Positions 12,370 to 25,434 of a DNA stretch of 64,000 nt are shown piece after piece (position 1 is the stretch's first letter; every line of letters begins with the position of its first letter). Where the stretch lies: contig NC_064769.1 of NCBI RefSeq assembly GCF_011397635.1, positions 13,037,207 to 13,101,206 on the forward strand, written 5' to 3'. A program made the translations under genes and the position numbers. The DNA comes from Epinephelus fuscoguttatus. Taxonomy: Eukaryota; Chordata; Actinopteri; Perciformes; Serranidae. Under the pieces are notes generated by a model. The model did no database searches. It had not been told where the DNA came from and was given only the letters and a program-made list of their open reading frames with translations.

Positions 12370-15000
12370 CTTATCTGTCTCCCAAATTCTGACATTTTCT
12401 GTGTGTCTCCAATTCACAGAAGCCGAACTGCATTTGAGAAGAATAAGACTGATGTTTTCCGTATTAAAACACACAACGTGGGGCCTGTGAAGAAGCTGAG
12501 GTACTTTACAACAAAGTTCATGTGACAGAAAACCACACTGTGCTGCTGACTGTGATTTCTGCTAACTTATGAATAATATATACTTTAATACTTATTTTGC
12601 TTTTTGCATGGCTGCAAAATGCAGCTACAGGTCACTGACAACATCACAGTTCACATTTACCTCACACTGGGTAAGAGCGGCTTACAGAGCGGATCACACA
12701 GACACATTTCTCACTTATTTTCCAGCTGTGTTGCTGGCCATCAAAGGATCCCGTCCAGTGACAGAAGGTTAAGCTCCATCTGTTGTTGGGAGTTAGGGTC
12801 TTACTCCAGAGGAGGCTGGGTTACATCATAGCCGCCGCACATGAGCAGTGAAACGAGGCAGCAGGAAACATGAGTCAGATTACAGAAAGAAAATTAAGAA
12901 CTATGAAAGTGTTGATTTCCCTCAGCATGTTCGACAGTTTCTTGACAAAACAGTCCCAACACAATGTCCACGGAAATGCAATTTTATCCCTGATGTATGT
13001 GTGTGTTTGCATATGTGGGTGTGTGTAATTGTCTGTTTGCAGCTGTGTACACATGTACGACCTGATCCATGCTCAAGAACCTCTCATGGTTGTGATGATT
13101 CACAATTGACTGTTTGTACTGTAGTAGACTGCTCCTCACTCCTCTTAACTGGCTGACAGGAGCCATGAGTCATCAACACAATCATGTAGCAAAAAACTGA
13201 AAACTACAAAAACTGACATTCATCAAACCGTTTGAACCGGAGCATTTGCAGATTAACTCCATACCTGATATGTTATGATCTTATCAATGAAGGCACCATA
13301 CGGGATTAAAATAATTACCTATTTTTGTTATCTCACATGTTGAATCCATCCGAATAATAACTGAGCAAACTCCATCCATTGATAACATTTGTGTGATATG
13401 TTTGAGAGCTCTTTAAAGGACTGGTAGGAGGACCTTCAGTTGCAATTGTATTGTCAAACTACTACTTCAAAGATTAGGAATGCTTCTACAATGTTGCTGT
13501 CGACATTGGCAAAGGAGAGCAAATCCATCCATTCACTCAAATTCTATTCAGGACTGTAGTAATAGCACATGAAAATAGACAGGGATACCAAAGTGTTTTA
13601 GACCACTAACCTAGAAACTGACAGCTTTTAACGCTGGAGAATTTTCAACTCATTTTCCGATGCAGTAACCTTGAAACAAAATTAGCCATAGGTCTTGAGT
13701 TGTATTATTATACTATACACTCATCTGTTGACATTTGGAGCAGCTACCCGAGAAATGAGTGCAATATTACATGTCCAAGCTTTTGAGAGAGCTGGCATTG
13801 CTTTTGTTCTCCTGTTTGTTTGTTTTTTGTCTTTATTGTGTGAGCGCTGGCAGAAGATGATTACTGGCATCAAACTACTCCCGAATGATTGGTACAACAA
13901 AAATCTAATGAATATGAAAGCAGGTTTGAATACAGCTCAGGAACCTTTGTGTGCAAGTCCTCATGTTTCTCCCTACTGTCTGTGGTGAACTCTGTTCACA
14001 CATGCGATTCTTGTGCTTTAAAGGTTATTTAATTCATCTATTATGGCAAAACAATGTGCCTGGATCTTGCTTGCTGATATATTTCATTGTGTTATTCTAC
14101 CCCATCTCATTCACTCCTCAAACAATCCATTATCTCTATTGTGTGGTATTTACCAGAAATTCAAGCAAACTGAAAAACAGAACAAAGGCATCGGTGCATT
14201 TGATGTGGAAAACTCATTTGTGATTACCTACAGGGTGAATTCATGTCACACTATGATGGTTGACTCCCCAGGATCGAGCACGACAACACAGGGATGAACG
14301 CCAGCTGGTTCTTGGACAGAGTGGTGGTGACCGACATGAACCGGCCCCATCTGCGCTTCTATTTCGCCTGCAACAACTGGCTAAGTCGGGAGGAGGGAGA
14401 CAACCTGTTTGTTAGGGACCTGCTGGGCAGCCTGAACCCCATGGACGTCCCGAAATGTAGGTCACTCTGGGACAAACGCATAACACAAAGCAGACACAAA
14501 GGTTCTCAAAGGTTTAAAGGGATAACATTTGATTAAAATTCCAAATACCTCCAACACATTGCAGAGAAACCAATGAGTTTGAAAATTTCACCAGAAAGAC
14601 CAGTTTTAAGATAAAATAAAATAAGCCTTGTCAGCTGACAACTAATGAGACAGTCCAAGAGCTCTAATACTTATGTTAATGACACTATCTCCTCAGAATA
14701 AATTTGACACTAATGTCAGACGGGTTGTATTTTTTGCAATAAGAAATGTATAACCATGTGTCTGGCCAGAGGGACACAAAGGCGCCTGATAGCCAACAGA
14801 TCTTCCTACTGTTTCATTTTGTAATTGAATTCCATCAGAGTATAATCCTCAGGTAAACCAGCCCATGTGTCCTCTGCTGCAATGTGATCTAACATCTCAG
14901 TACCTGCAGTCAGTCAAGCAGAGCGTTGTGAAGCCGAGGCTCAGATAAAGACGTGAGGGCACAGTGCTGCGAGGGAGTGGTCAGAGCAATATGGCTGTTA

Positions 15001-15050
<50 letters not shown>

Positions 15051-18000
15051 GAGACACACACACGCACGGTGTTATGAATATTTAACCTGGAAACCATCCG
15101 AGGGTGGATTAACAAGGCACCTGCCAATGACAACAGAAAAGTCCATTTAATTATGATTAAATTGTGCTACTTGGCAGGAAATTGATCCTGGATGATACTG
15201 ATAATCAACATTTACTGCACTGTTTGCCTCTCTGATGCATTGTTTATATAAATCACGGTATTTCCTGTTTTGTATTTCATGTTTTTCAGTAAATAAATAC
15301 ATAGTGAGTGTGTTCACTGCTGACATGAAGGGAAGTGGAACTGATGCTGATGTCTTCCTAAACATCTTTGGAGAGAATGGTGACACAGGTGGGACTGCAA
15401 CTAATGATAATTGTTCATTATTGAGTGTTCTGTTGATCATTTTTTTAGTAACTGATTAACCACATTTTGAACAATATCCCCAAACTTAATAAGACATCTT
15501 CAATTGGCATATTTTTCTGATTTTCAGACCAAAAAAGATATTACTTTTACAATGATCTAGGCAGGGAACTGGTAAACCCTCACATTTTGGCATAGTATAA
15601 TTTCTTACTTCATAAGTGACATAAAGGAGCTGTATGTGACATTCAACATGGAGGTGGCTGAGCTGGCAGCTAGCAGCTAACAGTGCTAACTCAATAAACA
15701 GCACTAACAACAGCAAAAGTGCTGCAAGACCTAACATTGTTACTTGGGGGGATACAGGAGGGTGGGCGCTGCTGCAACTTCAGCAATGACACAGTCATGA
15801 TAACAGCACATAACAGCCATATTAGCCCAGTACAGAGCAGAAGCAATGAGCTAGCTAATGGGATACACACACAGAGACTCAGCCAGACTGTCTACCACAG
15901 CAAAAAACAGAAAAGCTCAGATTACAACACACACAGAGGGAGTGTGACTTTATTCTCAGGATGCCATTACTCCAAGTTATCTTTACTTAACAAGAAGTGG
16001 TTTACTGCCATACCGCTCTGAATGTTGCATACAGCTCATTTAAACAATCACTTGAGCATCAAAATAGTAGGGGAATCAGTTCCTATTGGTCAAGTAATCT
16101 ATCAATTAGCTAATCATTTCAAGGCTGGGCGCAGGTGATTCTTATTTAACATCACCAATAGCTATGACAAAGATTTCAGTGTGACTCCTGTTTCAAAATG
16201 CTTTGTCTATTATGAAAGGAGAGAGACGACTGGACAGTGACAAAGACAACTTTGAACGCGGGTCAGAGGACAAGTTTACGATAGAGGCGCCAAACCTGGG
16301 TCGGCTAAGGAAAATCACCATCGGCCACAACAACAAAGGTTCATCAGCTGGATGGTTTCTAGATAAGGTATGTTCAGTCTACATGTGCACAGATTGTCTT
16401 TACTGACATGTACACATGCATAAAAACACTCATGATGGTGCGTAATGTGTCTCTCCAGGTAGTGATTGATGACATGGGGAATAAAGAAGTGTATGAGTTT
16501 CCAGTTAATCGCTGGTTTGCCATGGATGAATGTGATGGCAAAATACAGAGAGATGTGTTGGTTGGATCCGTGCAGCCAATGGGTGAGAGCAACACAAGCC
16601 ACTGATCAGCTTTATATAAGGTCTGACACTATTATTACATCTCATTCCATCAGAGTTCATTCATAAAATTGCTTTTTTTGTGTGTATATTCCTGCATCTA
16701 CTTAGGAATCGTATACAATGTGCAGGTGATGACTGGAGATGTGAGGGGTGCAGGCACCAACTCTAAGATCCACATGGTCATGCACGGCTCCAAGGGTTTA
16801 AAGAACAGCGGCAAAGTATTCCTGGAGGGTGGCGCTTTCGAGCGTGGTCTTATTGACATTTTCAACGTGGAGATTTGTGAACTCATCAGCCCGCTCAGCA
16901 GAGTCACCATCGGGCATGACAACGGGGCTGTTGGTGCTGGATGGTACTGTGAAAAGGTACTACACCTCTGCTTTTGATAACAGAGTGATTCTCAAAGTGT
17001 CATTCACCCACCAAGCTCCCATTTCCCCTCCAGGTGGTAATATACTGTCCATTTACGGGCATCGAGCAGACATTTCCTTGCGGGAAGTGGCTGGACGAGG
17101 ACGAGGCGGATGGACTGATTGAGAGGGAGCTGTATGAGATGGTCTCTCTAAGGCAGAAAAAACAGAAGAGTAGGTGTCTTTAGTCAACTCACAGATCTCT
17201 AATCACTGAAAGAAAAACATAGTAGTAGTAGTATTTTATTGAATTAAATCTGATTTGAAAACACGTTGGCTTCTGATTTTTATGGGGTCAGATCAGTCTC
17301 ATAATGAATGAACTCACGCAGGGTTTCTCACGAATACACATGCTCTGGTTCACAGTTGTATTTCGGACTCACTAATGCACACGATCTGTTTCGCAAATGC
17401 ACACGCTCTGCTTCACAAATATAATGTTTATGCAAACTTGTAATATAAATTCGGAAATGCACACGCTCTGCTTCACAAATATTATTTTGAGGCACACTTG
17501 AAATATCAATTCACAGATCATGTGAATCGCTGAATGTGCATTTACAAACTGCTTCTCATTTGTGAACCTCTCTACATTTGTGAGAGAAATCTGTGTGGTG
17601 AATTTTGAGACTCCCCTGACGTCACAGGTCAACGAACGTCACCATTGGCTGATAAATCTGTCAATCAAATGTATGATTCTGATTGACAGATTCATCAGTT
17701 AATCAGGTGTGTTCACTTTCAGCCAATTCTATGGCTCCTTACATAGGGTGTATTCATAGTTTATGTTCATTCAAACATGTTACTTGACTAAGCAGAACGC
17801 TTCAACTCATTATAATTCAATAACATTGCATGATTTACAATGAGGGGATAATAAGATAAATGTGTTACTTACAGGTTGAGATTGATCCATGTCTCTTCCA
17901 CCGTTTCAGTCTAGCGCCTCTTGTTTGAACACTGCAAACAGTAGCTCAGTAGCTCTGCGACTGGTTTAAAAGTGTGCAACGTCAGGGGAGTCTCAAAATT

Positions 18001-21000
18001 CATCACACAGATTTCTCTCACAAATGTAGAGAGGTTCACAAATGAGAAGCAGTTTGTAAATGCACATTCAGCGATTCGCATGATCTGTGAATTTATATTC
18101 CAAGTGTGCCTCAAAATAATATTTGTGAAGCAGAGCGTGTGCATTTCCGAATTTATATTACAAGTTTGCATAAACATTATATTTGTGAACCAGAGCGTGT
18201 GCATTTGCGACAGATCGTGTGACTTACCTTAGAAAGAGCAGTTTATATCTACAAAGGGAGTGGGTTCTTGTTTCTGGAGATTGCCATGTTCACTACCATG
18301 TTTCTGCAGTGGCCCAGGATGGAAAAACCAAACACTATTTGCGTTTTCACGTCTGCTTTATTTGGTGTTTTTACTGGTTTTAATCACCTGGTCTGCTGGT
18401 TTTTACACCTCTGTGGATGATTCGGTTTACAATAAAAAACCTCCTGAACAATGAACATTGACCAAATTCTAACTGGGAGAAGTTTCAGCTGGTTGCAATC
18501 TGCAATCCTTACCACTAGATGCCACTAAATCGCCCTAAATCTTACACACTGAACCTTTAAGAGCATTTTTAATTTGTAACAGACTAGCCAACTGTCAGAT
18601 CTACTCTTCTTCTACTCCAGAGTACCCATGGTCCCTGTGGATTTTGACATCAGATGTGAAGGGGGCAGGGACAGATGCCCAGGTGTTTCTGCAGATCTAT
18701 GGAGAGAGGGGCAAGTCTGATGAGATCAAACTGGAAAACAACTCGGACAGTTTTGAACAGGCCCAGCTTGATAAATTCATGGTAGGCCTTGGATCATCTG
18801 TTAAACTGAGGGCATCACATTGTCTTCCACTGTTAAGTTCTTACACTGGTCTACACTCCTAAGATTTTTGATCACTGTAGGTTGAAATGCCAGACATTGG
18901 AAGACTGCTGAAACTGCGCATCTGGCATGAGAAGAGACATCCATTCGCTGGCTGGCATTTAGCGAAGGTGAGGCCGTCTGTCTGACCTGTCAGTGTAAGC
19001 TATTAAGTCTGTTGTATCGCGTCCCTTCTTAGCACATAATTCTACACTGAATTAGAGTTTAATCTTGCACTTGATCTCAGAAATGTATTAATTGTTTGGA
19101 AAATGCATGTTAATGTCACTGCTTCAGTCTGTATTTGTCTGAGGGTCAGGTCATGAACCAGAGATGAAGACGTGTATGACGACACATGAGGCTGTGACTT
19201 TCTGCAGGTCACTTTGCTCAAGACCCTGACGATGGAGGAATATTCTTTTGAATGTGGCCGTTGGTTGGATATCAATGAAGACGACAATGAGATTGTCAGA
19301 GAGCTTCCAGCTACCGGAGCGCTCATCGATGAGCCACTGCCCTGTAAGAAACACACAGAGGACAGGACATACAGATATTCAAACTCTGTGTGAATGCAGG
19401 TGTTTTATGTAACATAATATGAGTGTCCTTGTCCCTTTGTTTTATTCAGTGATAAAGTATCGTGTCACCATCTGCACCGGTAACGTCAGTGGCAGTGGCA
19501 CTGACGCCAGCGTCTTCCTCAACATTATCGGTGACCTTGGTGACACAGGGGAGAGACTTATGTTTATGAGCAAAAACAATGTCAACAAATTTGAAAAGGG
19601 CAACGTGAGTGCAACATTAATACACACAGCAGAAAGCGACAGTCTGGAAAAGACTGCAAACATCTTTAACCCATTTTCTCTCTGTCTTTCCTTCAGCACG
19701 ATGAGTTTCTCATTGAGGCGGTGTCCTTGGGCCAGGTGCGCAGAGTGCGTGTGGGTCACGATGGCCGTGGTGGAGGCTGTGGTTGGTACCTTGATAAGGT
19801 GATGGTCAGGGAGGAGGGCCAGCCGGAGAGTATGGCCATTGAGTTCCCCTGTTTCAGGCAAGACAGTAATACTTTCCACATGACTTAAAGGAAGGACTTA
19901 AAGGACTCAAAGGAATAGATTGGTATTTTGGGGAAAACAGTTATACGCTGTCTGCAGCGAGCTGTGTTACAAAATCAATACTGCTCCTATCTGAGATTGG
20001 TATTGATCTTCTCATTTAACTCTTGGCAAGAAAGCAAATAAGTGTATGTTAAATTTTCTTATTAATTATTTAACCTGTAACCCACTAAAACATCAAACAG
20101 CTGAACAAAATCATCCAAACAGCCCTAAAAACCTCATAAATCGGCCATGCTTACCTTTACTAGTACTCCCATGACGTGTGTTTAAGTAGTTAGGCAGCTG
20201 ATGGATGAGTTTGCCACTACAAATAGGTACTAAATGCACATTGGTCAGCCAACTCTCTTCTTCTGTAACTGGAGCCAAACCGCAAGGCTAAGGTGCAGTG
20301 TTGCATCTTGAAAGAGGCTTTTCCTGTCTGTCCGTCTGTTTGTACTGTTGTTAAAAGGGAGAGGTGTGGTAGCTTCCCATGCAAAACAAAGTGGAACAGT
20401 TGTTTGAGTGTTTTGTGTTGCTTGTACTGTTATGTGATTATTTTCAAATGAATCACATTATTTTTAGGAGATTTAAATTCCTCATGATAATCAATAATCA
20501 TAGGCCAGAGTCCTGTATCAGTTCCAGGTACCTGTCACAAAAAAATCTGCTGGTGGTATTTTGTCTTAATTTTATTTCAGTTCTGGGTTAAACAAAAAAC
20601 ATGCAGGTCAATTGTCACTGTTAAATAATACTATAAATGATAGTAAAGTGAAAATAATAACAATTTAATACAACATTTTAACTTTTTTTTATCTTCTGGC
20701 TGTTGACGTTATGTGTCGGTCCTGTCTTCTGCGCCAGCTGGAATATGAGATTCAGTCACTTCAGTTCAATTCAGTTTCGTTTATAAAGCCCAATATCACA
20801 AATCATAATTTGCCTCAGAAGACTTTACAGCATATGACATTCCTCTGTCCTTTGACCCTCACAGCGGATAAGGAAAAACCTCCCCTCCAAAAATCCCCTT
20901 CAGGTGTGGAACAGGCATGCTAATTCTGATTCTTATGAGAACAGGCAAAAAATGTTTATTTGAATTATATATCATGAATAACCTTTGTTTATGTAAAAAT

Positions 21001-24000
21001 ATTTTTTTTGCTTAACATGTATGAAATGTCCCAAAATGATCACTTTAAACGGCTATTACAGGATTTGTGGTTTCGGATCGGGCCGCGAATCTTATGTCCT
21101 CGGGTCAGGTTGCGGAACTAATTGGTCTTACTTGTGGCTGGTGGGGCCGTTGCGGTATTGTGTGTCGTGGTGCTGGTCTGAAAATCAGACCCATGCAGGA
21201 CTCTGTCTTAGGCTACTTAAAATGTATAGATTTTAAATGGAAGGTCGTGCATTATGTAAAAACTTAGACTTGGCAAATATAATTGTTATAATGTGTAGCT
21301 CCAACCAGTGTATTTGAACATCTGGGTCTTACCCTTTCTACCCTATTCATTGTTTAAAATGAATATGTTTCCATATCTATAGATGAAAAGTTTTAAATTA
21401 ATAAATAACATGGTGTGAGGTCTGCTGCCGGATAGAGTTTGTTCCTGTCTGTGTGTTTTTCTTTAGGTGGTTGGATCGTAATGAAGATGATGGACAGATT
21501 GTCCGGGAGTTAGTCCCAGCTGGAGAAGGCCTGCGTCTCTTCAGTGAGTGCATTAATAACATTTTCAATCAAGGATAGGTTCAGCAAATTGAAAGAGGAC
21601 AACATATATTTTCAATGTTTATATAAATGACATTAATTTCCATCCATCTGTCCTCCCAAGATGTCAGCTACCACATAGCAATCAAGACGGGCAGTGTGAA
21701 TGGGGCCAGCTCGGACTCCAGGGTGTTTGTCAAGCTGTACGGGGAGAAGGGTGATACCAGCAAGATGATACTGGCAGTTTCTGACAACGACCTTAGGAAC
21801 TACTTTGAGACGGGACAAACTGACATCTTTACTATTGACACTTTTGATATCGGAAAGGCAAGTTCTTAAGCCATGAATACATGTCACAGAGAGTTTACAG
21901 TTCGAACTATATCCGTGTTTCCTGATTCTGTTTCTTCCTATCTTGTCCTCTCTGCTTACAGATCAACCGTCTCCTGATTGGTCACACTAATGAGGGTTTG
22001 CGGGCTGGGTGGTTTCTGGACAGTGTACAGATCTCTGTACCAGTTCATGGGCTGGAGTACATGTTCCCGAGCCACCGCTGGCTCTGTAAAGACGAGGCTG
22101 ATGGGAAAGTGGAAGTTGAGATCTATCCCAGTGAGGTCTTGGAAATTGAGCAATGTAAATAACAACAATATTAAAAGTACTGTACAGTCAGAATTAAATC
22201 AGTGGTTATGAGTTGAAACATACTGCTCTGCTCTACATAATCTTTCCTTCTGTCATAACAGTGATCAACTATGAAGTAACAGTGGTCACAGGGGATGTGC
22301 GTGCAGGTGGCACCAATGCCAATGTCTTCTGTCAGATCTACGGAGATGAAGGAAAAACCGAAGTCATCGCTCTCAAAAGCCGCTCCAACAATTTTGAGCG
22401 TGGCACCACGGAGATCTTCAAGGTCTATTTAAAGCCTGTGTCATGTTATGTCAATGTATACAGAAGATTTAAGTCCTTGGTTTGACCACTGTTTCAAACA
22501 CACAACCTAGATTGAGGCTCTGGATGTCGGTAAGATCTACAAGATGCGTATCTACCATGATGGGAAGGGTATCGGAGACGGCTGGTTCCTGGAGACAGTG
22601 GACGTCAAGAGGCTGACGATGGCTATGGTACAGGTTGAGGTGAAGAAAGAGGAGACCAAGAAAGACAAGAAGAAGGATAAGAAAAAGAAGAAGAAAGAAG
22701 AGGAGGAGGAGGTGGAGATTGTTGAGGAGCTGCAGGAAGTGGTGGAGGCATTTACATTCTCGTGTAACCGCTGGCTGGCCAGGGATGAGGAGGATGGGGA
22801 GACTGTGGTTGAGCTGCTGACTGACGACAATGAAGACCTGGAGGGTAATCAGAGTGTGAATGTAATGTGTTGATCCACTGGTATTTGCTTCCAAATGCTA
22901 GATAGATAGTTTCAGGCCTTGTCCACACGAGTTTTTTGAAAACTTTTATGCGTTTTGGCCTTTTGTCCACACACAAAATGCGTTATAGATCACAAAAGTG
23001 GCAATTAGTGTAATGGCAGATGTAGTTCTCACCTTGCTTACAGGACTTTTTACATGTTTTCACATAAATGTACAGTTACGCCTCTGCAATACTGAGCAAC
23101 AGAGGCCATATTATTCTTCTCCTTTTGCATGGCTTTAGGGTTAGAGTTATTTCGTTGGTTGTTGGTTTGACACGCTGTATACAGCTCTTCACTTGTGTTT
23201 TTGCGCTTATTATTTGGACAGAGATTTTTTTTAACCTCCTGAGACCCTGTGTCCTCATATAAGGACATTACATTTTGAGTTTACTTGACCTTATACTTCC
23301 TCCTACTTAAAGCTATAGTTGGTAATGTTGGAGAGCTAGCAAGATTTGAAAACGGCACCTCCTCTAAGCTCCACCCCCTGCTCCCCCTCCCGTCAGTGCT
23401 CCGTCCAAAGCCACGAGCCCAGACATGCCTGAACGCGCAGCCTGCAGTGAGCAGAGCAGAGGAGAGCCGAGTAAAATAACAAATCCCCCAAAGCAAACAA
23501 ATAATTACCTGTCCAACAGAAAGACAGCAACCTCTGCATCACTTTTCAGGCCCTTCAGCTCCCTCAGTTGTCTCCACCGTTCAAAAGCTGGACTGCTGTT
23601 GATGTCTGGTTTGTCCTCTCACTTTATCCTTTTCTGCCTCTGACTTTCTCTTCTCAGCCTGTTTAGTGGGGTGAGCCGTTACAAGTAACACTGAAAGTGG
23701 TACTTTTGGCTGCATTTTCTCTGCCTTTGTGCAGCAAACTCCTGCTAACTCAGTATTTCTGCTGAGGAGTGCTGAATATTTCCGGCAACGGTGACATGTG
23801 ATGAGTGCGAGGAGGGAGGGAGGGATGGAGGGGAGCTCAGGCAATACGAAACATGAAGGCATCTGATTGGTTCTTTCCATTCGCACCGAATGGCAGGGAT
23901 TGGTCACAGTTTTTACAGGCCTGCAGCTGCCACAGAGGTCTGATTTTTTTCATTCCTTTTTCTGAACACATTATGTATTGACTACTCTCAGGGTGGAAGG

Positions 24001-25402
24001 ACCATTTTACCCAGTATAACAGAAAGTGTTTCTGAATAGGATTACCAACTATAACTTTAACATAGACCTGTTGTCCTTGTTCATGGACACTTTTTGTGCC
24101 ATCTAGTGGTAGTAAGAGCCCAATACACTGATCCATGTAAAAACAAGATGGCAGCCATCTCTTCAGCCAAGTCAGTCTGCAGCCGATCCCAACACAAAAG
24201 TGGACAAGGTCCAAAACCTGATTAAATGTAATGGTTGAAACTTGTTTATTTATGATTAAAAATGTTGGTAGTTTGATATGGCAACAAATTTGACTGATTT
24301 TAGCAACTGTAACAAGCTAAGACCCTGTTAATGAGGAAGTACTGTATTGAGGACATTGGAACTTTATTATTGTCTCATTTGAGGATATTGGGACTTTTAT
24401 CATTGACAATATTTAGTATTTAAACCTATAGGGTACTGATCCCAGATAGCTAGGAGAAATTAAAAATGCATACCAATCAATAGTTTGGGTCTTAAGAGGT
24501 TATTAAGTGTGTTTGGATGGTATTTTTGGGGTGTGGGCAGGGAAAAACACTGTTTACAAAAATACCTGTATCGATGCCACTAATTGTGATGTTCTGACTG
24601 TGTCTAACGGTGTTTTCTCTGACAGTGAACTCATATGAGGTTCATGTCTTTACTGGGACCATGTGGGGGGCTGGGACTGATGCCAATGTTTACGTCAACA
24701 TCTATGGAGAGACTGGCGACACTGGGGAGCGACGGCTCAGGAAGGGAAACAACCTGAACAAATTTGAAAAAGGCAAAGTAAGCTTGGTTTCTTTCAGCTC
24801 TAGATGTGCTCTTTTTTATTTGATAATCTGACTGTTAATATGTGTTGAAATAACAGTCTAATTTTGGAATATGTGTTTACTTTACTTAATGAGATGATGT
24901 AATATAGATTTATTGATCTGATGTGTTCTACATGATCACGACTGTGATCACTGATTCTGTTTTCCTGGATTACCCTCTATTGTCAAAGAATCATTGGATC
25001 TAAGGAGCCTTGCAGGTTAAATACAGATTAAATAAATAAGTAATGACACTCTTGTGGACAGCTAAACTGAGACCTGTGACATTTCTTGACCCTTTGTCAC
25101 TGTTTTGTTCACGTGCGACCCAGGAGGACATTTTCAACATCACAGCAGTTGACTTAGGGGTCTTGAAGAAGCTGAGGATTCGACATGACAATAGTCAGGC
25201 CAGTGCTGGCTGGTTTTTGGACAGAGTGGAGATTGTAGACAACAAAGATGACACAACGTAAGTCATGACAACATTAGAAAGTAGAGCTGCAACGATTAAC
25301 TGATTAGTTGCCAACTCATTTAATCACCAGCTAATATGTTAATCAGTTAAATGGTTTGACACAACACAGTACAGTTGGGGGAACTAGCATCAAACAAACC
25401 CA

Positions 25403-25434
<32 letters not shown>

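Noticed and set aside
17372..18232. Two near-identical 86-codon frames on opposite strands
   Set aside because: They mirror the two arms of the inverted repeat; Met placement and composition suggest chance openness of the same DNA rather than a gene.
23425..24214. Several overlapping open frames on both strands
   Set aside because: They lie inside or beside the 754-bp MITE and have no conserved partner; the GC-rich interior lowers stop frequency.
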